A model generated the notes under the pieces. That model worked only from the letters and a program-made list of their open reading frames with translations. It had not been told where the DNA came from and searched no databases. The translations under genes and the position numbers were made by a program. From assembly GCF_014646515.1 (NCBI RefSeq), contig NZ_BMNK01000008.1, positions 124,001 through 188,000 on the forward strand: a stretch of DNA of 64,000 bases, written 5' to 3'. Shown here piece after piece: positions 33,507-40,145 of this stretch. How positions within the stretch are numbered: position 1 is the first letter of the stretch; each line of letters begins with the position of its first letter. Origin of the DNA: Nonomuraea glycinis. GTDB lineage: Bacteria > Actinomycetota > Actinomycetes > Streptosporangiales > Streptosporangiaceae.

Positions 33507-34816
33507 CAAACCCTCGCGTAGGCCAGGCTGGGGGCCCGGGTGACGCCCACCGTGCGGGTGTAGCACCACCAGGTCACCCCCACGCAGGCCAGGTAGAAGA
33601 TCCCGAAGGCGGCGAAGGCGAGGGACGGGCTGCCCGTCGCCGCGAACGACATGCCGAACGCCCGGTTGATGAGGAACCCGCCGAGGGCGCCGACGGCGGA
33701 GATGATGCCGATGGCCGCGGAGGCCTGCCGCTTGCCGTACAGCAGGGCCGCCTCGTCGGTGCCGCGCTCGGCCACCGCCTTGGCCTGGAAGATGGCCGGG
33801 ATCATGCGGTAGGTGGACCCGTTGCCGATGCCGGAGGTGAGGAAGAGCAGCTGGAAGGCCAGGAAGAACAGCCAGAAGTTGCCCGAGACGGAGCCGAGCC
33901 AGACCAGCAGCACCCCGCCGCCCATGGCGGCGAAGTTCCACAGGGTGACCGGGGCGCCGCCGAACTTGTCGGCCAGCCAGCCGCCGACCGGCCTGATCAG
34001 CGAGCCGACGAGCGGCCCGGCGAAGGCCACCACCGCCCACGGCGAGCCGGGGAACAGGCTCTTGCTCAGCAGCGGGAAGGCCGTGGAGTAGCCGATGAAC
34101 GAGCCGAACGTGCCCACGTACAGGAACGACATGATCCACGTCTGCGCCTTGCCCGCCACCGCCATCTGCTCGCGCGGGCTGGCCTTGGCGCTGGTCAGGT
34201 TGTCCATGAAGAACCACGCGCAGGCGGCGGCCAGCACGATGAACGGGATCCAGAACCAGCCGGCCGCGGCCAGCCCGAACGCCCCGATCACCAGCGGGAT
34301 GACGAGCTGCACCGAGCTGACGCCGATGTTGCCGCCCGCGGCGTTCAGCCCGAGCGCCACCCCCTGCTTCTCCCGGGGGTAGAAGTAGGTGATGTTGGCC
34401 ATGCTGGAGGCGAAGTTGCCGCCGCCGAACCCGGCCAGCGCCGCGATCACCAGGAACATCCAGTACGGCGTCGCGGGGTCGCTCACCGCCACCCCGAGCA
34501 GCACCGCCGGGATGATCAGCAGCAGCGCGCTGACGACGGTGAAGTTGCGCCCGCCGAACCTGGCGGGGCCGAAGGTGTACGGCACCCGCAGCACCGAGCC
34601 GATCAGGTTCGGCAGCGCGATCAACCAGAAGAGCTGGTCGGTGGAGAAGGCGTAGGCGCCCATCTGGGCGGCCACGATGCTCCACAGCGTCCAGACGGTG
34701 AAGCCGAGATGCTCGGCCAGGATCGAGAAGATCAGGTTCCGACGGGCGACCTTCCGGCCGGTGTTCTGCCAGAAAGTCGGGTTGTCGGGATGCCACTCGG
34801 CGATCCAGCGCGCCAT
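33506..34816 (-). CDS. narK: Nitrate/nitrite MFS transporter NarK
   Basis: A 436-residue 12-helix NNP-family transporter. Diagnostic features are the conserved arginine in NLIGSVLRVPYTFG, the nitrate signature GFGGGNFASSMANITYFYP and its second-half counterpart LTSGIGNGSTYRMIP. It brings nitrate in (and may exchange nitrite). First gene of the operon narK-nasC-nasB-nirB-nirD. The 156-bp upstream region contains a perfect palindrome that may bind a nitrogen regulator. Confidence 0.95.
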   Translation of the reverse strand: MARWIAEWHPDNPTFWQNTGRKVARRNLIFSILAEHLGFTVWTLWSIVAAQMGAYAFSTDQLFWLIALPNLIGSVLRVPYTFGPARFGGRNFTVVSALLLIIPAVLLGVAVSDPATPYWMFLVIAALAGFGGGNFASSMANITYFYPREKQGVALGLNAAGGNIGVSSVQLVIPLVIGAFGLAAAGWFWIPFIVLAAACAWFFMDNLTSAKASPREQMAVAGKAQTWIMSFLYVGTFGSFIGYSTAFPLLSKSLFPGSPWAVVAFAGPLVGSLIRPVGGWLADKFGGAPVTLWNFAAMGGGVLLVWLGSVSGNFWLFFLAFQLLFLTSGIGNGSTYRMIPAIFQAKAVAERGTDEAALLYGKRQASAAIGIISAVGALGGFLINRAFGMSFAATGSPSLAFAAFGIFYLACVGVTWWCYTRTVGVTRAPSLAYARV

Positions 34817-34898
34817 CGTTCCTCCTACGCTCGGGTGGCCAGGACTCGAACGTTAGGAAGCCGGGGTTACGCACACCGACGATCCGTGGCTGTGCGGG

Positions 34899-34912
34899 AG
34901 TTACATGTAACT
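34899..34912. promoter_or_regulatory. Perfect 14-bp palindrome upstream of narK
   Basis: AGTTACATGTAACT lies about 85 bp upstream of the narK start, in an otherwise gene-free 156-bp region. GTTAC half-sites resemble one part of GlnR boxes, but the spacing does not fit the usual gTnAc-n6-GaAAc arrangement, so the binding protein is not assigned. Confidence 0.45.
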
Positions 34913-34972
34913 CACCCGCGCAACACGCAATACATATGCGTCACGGCGGAAACACGTTGGTAATCCAAGCTG

Positions 34973-36100
34973 TCAGTCCAGCCCTCCGAAGAACGCCCGG
35001 ATGTCGGCGACCAGCGCCTCGGGCTGCTCCATGGCCGGGAAGTGGCCGCCGTCGGCGAACTCCGTCCAGTGCACGACCTTGTCGGTGCGCTCGGCCAGGC
35101 TGCGCACCGGCCGGACGTAGTCGTGGGCGAAGACGGCCACGCCGACCGGGACGGGCGACTGCTCCGGCATGCTCCACGCGTGGGAGAACTCCCAGTAGAG
35201 CTGCGCCGCCGAATCGGCCGTGTTCGTCAGCCAGTAGATCGAGACGTCGGTGAGCAGGCGGTCCCGGTCGACGCCTGCCTCGGTCCAGTCGTCGAACTTC
35301 TCCGCGATCCAGGCGAGCTGCCCGGCCGGCGAGTCCGCCAGCCCGAAGGCCAGCGTGTGCGGCCGGGTCGACTGGATGGCCATATATCCGCCCAGCTCGC
35401 CGGTGAACCGCTCCAGCCCCTCGATCCTGGCCTGGTCGGACTCGCTCAGCCCCGCCAGCTCGCCCGGCTCTCCCGTGGGGAAGGTCATCAGGTAGTTCAC
35501 GTGCACGCCGATCAGGTGCTCGGGGTCGGCGAAGCGCAGCTCCCTGGACACGCCCGCGCCCCAGTCGCCGCCCTGCGCGCCGTAGCGGTCGTAGCCGAGC
35601 CTGGCCATCAGCGTGGCCCAGGTCCGCGCGATGCGCGCCAGCGTCCAGCCGGTGCCGGTCAGCGGGGCGGAGAACCCGTAGCCGGGCAGCGACGGGATGA
35701 CCAGGTGGAAGGCGTCGGCCGGGTCGCCGCCGTGCGCCCGGGGGTCGGTCAGCGGGCCGATCACGTCCAGGAACTCCACGACGGAGCTGGGCCAGCCGTG
35801 CGTGAGGATCAGCGGGGTCGCGTCGGGCTCGGGTGAGCGTACGTGCAGGAAGTGGATGTCCTGGGAGTCGATGGTGGTGACGTACTGGGGGTGGGCGTTG
35901 AGCTGGGCCTCGTGCTCGCGCCAGTCGTAGCCGGTGGCCCAGTGGTCGGCGAGCTCGCGCAGCCGCGCGGCGGTCAGGCCGCGCTCGCTGCCCGCCCCCG
36001 GCGTCTGGACGGGCAGCCGGGTACGGCTCAGCCGCTCGCGCAGGTCGTCGAGGTCGGCCTGGGGGATGTCGACGCGGAAGGTCCTGATCTCTTCGCTCAT
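34973..36100 (-). CDS. Epoxide hydrolase (EHN-type, microsomal-like)
   Basis: A 375-residue alpha/beta-hydrolase with the N-terminal EHN lid domain (FRVDIPQADLDDLRERLSRTRLP) typical of microsomal-type epoxide hydrolases and juvenile-hormone-hydrolase relatives. The oxyanion HGWPSS, nucleophile Asp in GGDWGAG, lid tyrosine candidates (NTADSAAQLYWEF) and catalytic His in DGGHFPAMEQP are visible. It should open epoxides to diols in the cytoplasm. The start MSEEIRTF is preferred to longer in-frame options that lack homology. Single gene, convergent to nothing and downstream of a 140-bp promoter region. Confidence 0.9.
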   Translation of the reverse strand: MSEEIRTFRVDIPQADLDDLRERLSRTRLPVQTPGAGSERGLTAARLRELADHWATGYDWREHEAQLNAHPQYVTTIDSQDIHFLHVRSPEPDATPLILTHGWPSSVVEFLDVIGPLTDPRAHGGDPADAFHLVIPSLPGYGFSAPLTGTGWTLARIARTWATLMARLGYDRYGAQGGDWGAGVSRELRFADPEHLIGVHVNYLMTFPTGEPGELAGLSESDQARIEGLERFTGELGGYMAIQSTRPHTLAFGLADSPAGQLAWIAEKFDDWTEAGVDRDRLLTDVSIYWLTNTADSAAQLYWEFSHAWSMPEQSPVPVGVAVFAHDYVRPVRSLAERTDKVVHWTEFADGGHFPAMEQPEALVADIRAFFGGLD

Positions 36101-36242
36101 ACGGAAACGATCCCAGCGATAGCGGAAGACTTCTTGCCTCGATGCCAGGAGCTTTCCCCCAGGCCGCTGGATACGCCGGGCCCGATCCGGGCTGGGGTTA
36201 TCGGCTCCAACCTGGGGTAACAGCAAACGCAAGGGGGGAAAC

Positions 36243-36542
36243 ATGATCAAAAAGCTGCACAAGATGGGCATTAAGTCGAATCACATGTACCTGGCTGGAC
36301 TTGGGTCGATCGCCCTGTCCTTCGCCACCTGGTTCGCCTCGAAAGAGGGCGAACGAGCCGGCATAGACCGGGCCGACCGGTGGGGCATCTTCGTAGGCCA
36401 GTGGGCGCCGACCTTCTTCGCCATGGGGGTCGCGCTCCGCATCGAGGAGACGCACCAGGGCGAGGAGGACATGCCGGAAGGCATGCGCGGCGAGACCACG
36501 CATCGCACGACGGACCGGATCCGCGCCGGCTCCGGCGTCTGA
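36243..36542 (+). CDS. Small two-helix membrane protein
   Basis: 99 residues with AAGGGGGG a few bases before the ATG. Two hydrophobic stretches (YLAGLGSIALSFATWFAS and WGIFVGQWAPTFFAMGVAL) are separated by a charged loop, and a hydrophilic acidic/basic tail follows. This is a common layout for actinomycete small membrane proteins of unknown function. Alone in its transcription unit, with a strong terminator behind it. Confidence 0.7.
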   Translation: MIKKLHKMGIKSNHMYLAGLGSIALSFATWFASKEGERAGIDRADRWGIFVGQWAPTFFAMGVALRIEETHQGEEDMPEGMRGETTHRTTDRIRAGSGV

Positions 36543-36553
36543 CGCCCAAGAAC

Positions 36554-36594
36554 CAGGCCGCGGGCCGCGTCAGGGGGACGCGACCCGCGGCCTG
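36554..36594 (+). terminator. Strong terminator-like hairpin
   Basis: CAGGCCGCGGG pairs with CCCGCGGCCTG, with an inner CGCGTC/GACGCG stem, 12 bases after the stop of the small membrane protein gene. Confidence 0.7.
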
Positions 36595-36610
36595 CCATCT
36601 CGCCCGAGGT

Positions 36611-36769
36611 TCACTTCGGGCGGGACACCGGAACCTTCAATCGCTGTGCCAGTTCCCGGGGTCCCGTTGCCGCCAGGACGCCGACCGACAACTCCGCAGT
36701 CGTAATGGCACTGATCAACAGCTCATCAGGCAGTTCGTCGGGATCGACGCACCAGCCCTTCTGACAGAG
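36611..36769 (-). pseudogene. VapC-type PIN-domain toxin fragment
   Basis: An open segment of about 50 codons, ending at the TGA at 36611-36613, reads WCVDPDELPDELLISAITT, AELSVGVLAATGPRELAQ. This matches the conserved middle of VapC/PIN RNases (the SAIT-x-AEL helix carries the second acidic catalytic residue). The N-terminal D-T-N motif and the C-terminal half are absent, no start codon with a ribosome site is present, and no VapB antitoxin is adjacent. It is in frame directly after the ROK gene stop. I read it as the remnant of a lost toxin-antitoxin locus. Confidence 0.7.
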
Positions 36770-36775
36770 TCGCTC

Positions 36776-37744
36776 TCACGTCGCGTACAACGCGGACAAC
36801 CCAGCGCCGACGAGGCCGGCCCTCTCCCCCAGAACGGCCTCCCGGATGGGGACACCACGCACACCCGTCAGCGCCTCGGCCCGAAAGCCCCGGCGCACCG
36901 GGCTCAGCAGCAGTGAGCCGAGCCTGGACACGCCGCCCGCGAGCACGATCACGTCCGGGTCCAGCAGGTTGGCCGCGCCGCCGAGCACCCGCCCCAGAAG
37001 GCTCGCCGCCGCCGTGATCACGTGACGGGCCTGCGGCTGCCCCGACCGGGCCAGGGACGCGATCTCCCTCAACTCCAGCACCCGCCCTGTCACCTCCCTG
37101 TACGAGCGCTCGATCGCCGGTCCTGAGGCATGCGCCTCGACATGGTCGAACGCACCGCAGGAGCACCTACGCCCGGCCACGACCGTCGCCGTCGCAGGCG
37201 CCCCCATGGCCCTCGTCGTCACGCCGGCCACCGGGGCCGGCACGTGACCGATGGCGCCCGCCGTCCCTGACCGGCCCGTCACCGTCGCGCCGTCCGCCAC
37301 GAGCGCGCCACCGATCCCGGTGCCGACGGCGACCACGAGACCGGTCCTCGCACCGCGTGCCGCGCCGATGCGTGCCTCGGCCGTGCCCGCCGCGTGGCAG
37401 TCGTTGACCACCTGGGCGGGAAGTCCCAGGCCGCGCTCGGCAATGCCCCGCACGTCGGTGCCGGCCCAGCCCTTCAGCAGGTCGGTGGCGCCGGCGATGC
37501 GGCCGGCCGGGTCCACCACACCCGCCGTCGCGATGCCGCACGCCATGACCCGGTCGCCGCCGAGGTCGCGGAGCGGACGGGCGCAGTCGAGCACGGCCGC
37601 CATGATCGCCTCGCCGCCTTCGGCCGCCGGGGTGGCCGTTCTCCGCTGCTCGTACAGCCGTCCCCCGGCGTCCACCAGACCCGCCGCGATCTTGGTGCCT
37701 CCGATGTCGACGGCCACCACCAGCGGGGACCCGTTCACCTCCAC
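36776..37744 (-). CDS. nanK: ROK family sugar kinase, probable N-acetylmannosamine kinase
   Basis: A 322-residue ROK kinase: phosphate loop AVDIGGTKIAAGLVDAGG at the start, catalytic Asp in VVNDCHAAGTAEA, and AVGTGIGGALVADG. The zinc site is altered: GH and CSCG are present (AGAIGHVPAP, RRCSCGAFDH), but the third cysteine of C-x-C-G-x2-G-C is replaced by His, which could still bind zinc. The neighbouring nanE on the same strand, 61 bp upstream, supports ManNAc as substrate, giving ManNAc-6-P for the epimerase. GTG start; GTG 37738 is also possible. Confidence 0.82.
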   Translation of the reverse strand: MEVNGSPLVVAVDIGGTKIAAGLVDAGGRLYEQRRTATPAAEGGEAIMAAVLDCARPLRDLGGDRVMACGIATAGVVDPAGRIAGATDLLKGWAGTDVRGIAERGLGLPAQVVNDCHAAGTAEARIGAARGARTGLVVAVGTGIGGALVADGATVTGRSGTAGAIGHVPAPVAGVTTRAMGAPATATVVAGRRCSCGAFDHVEAHASGPAIERSYREVTGRVLELREIASLARSGQPQARHVITAAASLLGRVLGGAANLLDPDVIVLAGGVSRLGSLLLSPVRRGFRAEALTGVRGVPIREAVLGERAGLVGAGLSALYAT

Positions 37745-37805
37745 CTACCCAAAAACCAGAAATTTCGGGACATCGGCATCCCCGCCCAGGACGTGACAGG
37801 AGTTC

Positions 37806-38492
37806 TCATCGGGCTCCCGCCGGGGCCGCCGAGGCCAGCCGGGCGGTGATGGCGACGGGATCGGTGATCGCGCCGCCCACCACGACGGCCCACGCACCCG
37901 CCTCGAACGCCTGCCGCACCTGCTCCGCCGTACGGTAACGCCCTTCGGCCACCACCCGTACGCCGCGCGCGGCCAGCTCCCCCACCAGGGCGATGTCGGG
38001 ATCGCCGGGGGTGGGCAGGTGCCGCGCCGTGTACCCCGACAGCGTCGTCCCGACCACCTCCGCCCCCGCCTCCCAGGCCGCCAGTCCTTCCTCCAGGGTG
38101 GACACGTCGGCCATCACCGCGACGCTCAGCGACTCGCGGACGGCGGTGATCAGCGCTCCGGAGGCGGGCGACTCGTGGGTCAGGTCGATCGCGATGACGT
38201 CGGCGCCGGCCGCCGCCAGGTCCTCGGCCAGGGCCAGGGTCGGCGTGATCAGGTGGCGGTGCGCGTACGGGACCTTGTGCAGGCCGATGACCGGCAGCGC
38301 GGTGCGCCGGCGGACGGCGCGGATGTCCTCGGCGGAGTTGATCCGCAGCGCGGCGGCTCCGCCGAGCTCGGCGCACCGGGCGAGCCGGGCGATGGTCGCC
38401 GCGTCTCTCAGCGGATGCCCCTCGGGCGCCTGACAGGAGACGACGAGCCCGCCGCCGATCCGTTCCAGCGCGGAGACCCCGTCGGTGCCCAT
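37806..38492 (-). CDS. nanE: N-acetylmannosamine-6-phosphate 2-epimerase
   Basis: A 228-residue TIM-barrel NanE: LVVSCQAPEGHPLRD at the substrate phosphate side, catalytic Lys in VIGLHKVPYAHRHLITPT, DVIAIDLTHESP, and phosphate-binding VVAEGRYRTAEQ and AVVVGGAITDP. It converts ManNAc-6-P to GlcNAc-6-P, feeding sialic acid or ManNAc into amino-sugar catabolism. No sialic-acid lyase or transporter is present in the window. It is divergent from a GntR/HutC regulator across a 105-bp region with two operator-like palindromes. Confidence 0.93.
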   Translation of the reverse strand: MGTDGVSALERIGGGLVVSCQAPEGHPLRDAATIARLARCAELGGAAALRINSAEDIRAVRRRTALPVIGLHKVPYAHRHLITPTLALAEDLAAAGADVIAIDLTHESPASGALITAVRESLSVAVMADVSTLEEGLAAWEAGAEVVGTTLSGYTARHLPTPGDPDIALVGELAARGVRVVAEGRYRTAEQVRQAFEAGAWAVVVGGAITDPVAITARLASAAPAGAR

Positions 38493-38520
38493 ACATGCCC
38501 AATCTCAGTAGCCTTGCCCG

Positions 38521-38544
38521 ATTTCTCCATAAATATGGAGAAAT
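38521..38544. promoter_or_regulatory. 24-bp palindrome in nanE/gntR intergenic region
   Basis: Eleven-base perfect arms, ATTTCTCCATA and its complement, separated by AA. It starts 29 bp upstream of nanE and is much more AT-rich than its surroundings. A very likely operator for the divergent GntR-family regulator or a nan-operon promoter element. Confidence 0.7.
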
Positions 38545-38552
38545 ATGATGTG

Positions 38553-38568
38553 ATTGGTATAGCCCAAT
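38553..38568. promoter_or_regulatory. DasR-responsive-element (dre)-like site
   Basis: ATTGGTATAGCCCAAT matches 10 of the 12 core positions of the dre consensus TGGTCTAGACCA used by DasR and related HutC-type amino-sugar regulators. It lies 30 bp upstream of the GntR regulator start. Amino-sugar context (nanE, ROK kinase) makes this meaningful; which regulator binds is inference. Confidence 0.65.
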
Positions 38569-38597
38569 TCCGACAAGCCGGTCAAGCAGGAGGCTTC

Positions 38598-39323
38598 ATG
38601 ACGGACGGTGAGGTGACGCGCGGCCCGGTCAAGTCCACCGAGCTCCGCCGGCACCTGCGTACGCTCCTGCGCGAGCGGCTCGCCCCGCACGACCGGCTGC
38701 CCACCGAGCGCAGCCTGGCCGAGGAGTTCTCGCTCAGCCGGCTCACCGTCAGGCGGGTGCTGGACCAGTTGGAGCTGGAGGGGCAGGTCTACCGCGTGCA
38801 GGGCTCGGGCACCTTCGTGAGCGAGCCGCGCATCGCCAAGTCCGTCGAGCTGACCTCCTTCAGCGAGGACATGCGCGCGCGGGGCCTGACCCCCGGCTCG
38901 CTCGCCGTCACCGCCGAGCGGGTCCCCGCCGGGGCGGAGATCGGCTACGCGCTGCGGATCAGCCCGGCGGAGGAGGTGCTGCGCCTCCGCCGGGTACGCA
39001 CCGCCGACGGCGAGCCGATCTGCCTGGAGGACAGCTGCCTGCCCGCCGCCCTGGTGCCCGACGACCTGGGCGAGGCGCTGGACGGCTCGCTGTACGAGGA
39101 GCTGAACGCCCGGTACGGCCTGGTCCCGCACCGGGCGGAGCAGACGATCAGGGCGACGGTCCTCGACCAGGACAGCGCGCGGGCGCTGCGGGTGCCGCCG
39201 TTCTCACCGGCGTTCCTGGTGCAGCGCACCACCTTCGACGCCCGTGGCCGGGCCATCGAGCGGGCGGAGTCGCTCTACCGGGGCGACCGCTACACCTATC
39301 AGCTGACGATCTACCGGACCTGA
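38598..39323 (+). CDS. GntR family regulator, HutC/DasR-like (probable NanR)
   Basis: A 241-residue HutC-subfamily regulator. The winged HTH (LPTERSLAEEFSLSRLTVRRVLDQLELEG, VQGSGTFVSEP) is followed by a UTRA effector domain (SFSEDMRARGLTPGS, LRLRRVRTADGEPICLEDSCLP, AFLVQRTTFDARGRAIERAESLYRGDRY) that binds phosphorylated sugars in DasR and NagR. The ATG at 38598 has AGGAGG four bases upstream. It probably senses an amino-sugar phosphate and controls nanE-ROK. Its 3' end overlaps the convergent GNAT gene by 13 bp. Confidence 0.9.
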   Translation: MTDGEVTRGPVKSTELRRHLRTLLRERLAPHDRLPTERSLAEEFSLSRLTVRRVLDQLELEGQVYRVQGSGTFVSEPRIAKSVELTSFSEDMRARGLTPGSLAVTAERVPAGAEIGYALRISPAEEVLRLRRVRTADGEPICLEDSCLPAALVPDDLGEALDGSLYEELNARYGLVPHRAEQTIRATVLDQDSARALRVPPFSPAFLVQRTTFDARGRAIERAESLYRGDRYTYQLTIYRT

Positions 39324-39787
39324 CCGCCGAACCGCCGCAGCGGCTCCCCGGCCAGCCGGTAGCGGATCCAGTCGCCCTGCGGCCGCGCGCCGAGGGACTC
39401 GTAGAAGTCGATCGCCGGGGTGTTCCAGTCGAGCACCGACCACTCGAGCCGCTCGTACCCACGCTCGACGCTGATCCGGCCCAGCTCCGTCAGCAGCGCC
39501 TTGCCGTGCCCGCCGCCTCGGTGCCCGGGACGTACGTACAGGTCCTCCAGGTAGAGGCCGCGGGTGCCGGTCCAGGTGGAGAAGGTGAGGAACCACAGCG
39601 CGAAGCCGACCACCTCGCCGTCGCTCTCGGCGACGTGCGCGAACACGGACGGCTGCTCCCCGAACAGGACCTCCCGCAACTGCTCCTCGGTGACCTCCAC
39701 CTCGTGCAGGGCCTTCTCGTAGTCGGCCAGCTCGCGGATCAGCTCGTTGATCACGGACACGTCGTCAGGGGTGGCATAGCGAATCAT
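39311..39787 (-). CDS. GNAT family N-acetyltransferase
   Basis: A 158-residue GNAT: acetyl-CoA pyrophosphate loop VRPGHRGGGHGKALLTEL, substrate strand GLYLEDLYV, and the C-terminal ERLEWSVLDWNTPAIDFYESLGA. The sequence resembles the spermidine/thialysine (SSAT2-like) acetyltransferases, which have the same LEDLYV and W.VLDWN.PAI.FY blocks, so a small amine substrate is plausible. Cytoplasmic, single gene. Confidence 0.9.
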   Translation of the reverse strand: MIRYATPDDVSVINELIRELADYEKALHEVEVTEEQLREVLFGEQPSVFAHVAESDGEVVGFALWFLTFSTWTGTRGLYLEDLYVRPGHRGGGHGKALLTELGRISVERGYERLEWSVLDWNTPAIDFYESLGARPQGDWIRYRLAGEPLRRFGGQVR

Positions 39788-39823
39788 GCGCCACAGGCTA
39801 AAGGACCTCCGGACCGGTTTCGG

Positions 39824-39943
39824 TCACAGCAGCAGGTTGATGACCAGCGTCAGCAGGATCGAAAGCACGATGGACAGAATGATCATGGTGACGCAGCCGG
39901 CGGCCCCGCCGAGCGGCCTGACGTCCCAGTTCCCCAAGCGCAT
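39824..39943 (-). CDS. 39-residue small membrane protein
   Basis: A short frame MRLGNWDVRPLGGAAGC followed by one strongly hydrophobic helix (MIILSIVLSILLTLVINLLL) to the stop. The high Ile/Leu content in GC-rich DNA, which forces AT-richer codons, is strong evidence for real coding. A GAGGG-like ribosome site lies upstream. It sits between the GNAT gene and the initiator tRNA terminator. Function unknown; likely a single-pass membrane peptide. Confidence 0.7.
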   Translation of the reverse strand: MRLGNWDVRPLGGAAGCVTMIILSIVLSILLTLVINLLL

Positions 39944-39975
39944 GTCGGACGACTACCCTCGCTGGGCGGGATACG

Positions 39976-40013
39976 CGAAACGCCTTCCGAGAGGATCCTC
40001 GGAAGGCGTTTCG
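39976..40013 (-). terminator. Intrinsic terminator of the initiator tRNA gene
   Basis: A 16-bp perfect stem (CGAAACGCCTTCCGAG and its complement) with a 6-nt loop, starting six bases beyond the tRNA 3' end. Confidence 0.9.
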
Positions 40014-40018
40014 ATAAG

Positions 40019-40092
<74 letters not shown>

Positions 40093-40145
40093 TCGGCTTC
40101 TCCTTAACTATAACGCACTCCTGGACCGCCCGAACCACGAAACAC

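Noticed and set aside
34895..34935. GlnR box upstream of narK
   Set aside because: GTTAC/GTAAC half-sites occur, but not with the n6 spacing to a GNAAC element, so I list only an unassigned palindrome.
36598..36775. Extension of the ROK gene past its stop
   Set aside because: The same frame continues after the TGA, but the sequence there is PIN-domain-like and unrelated to ROK kinases.
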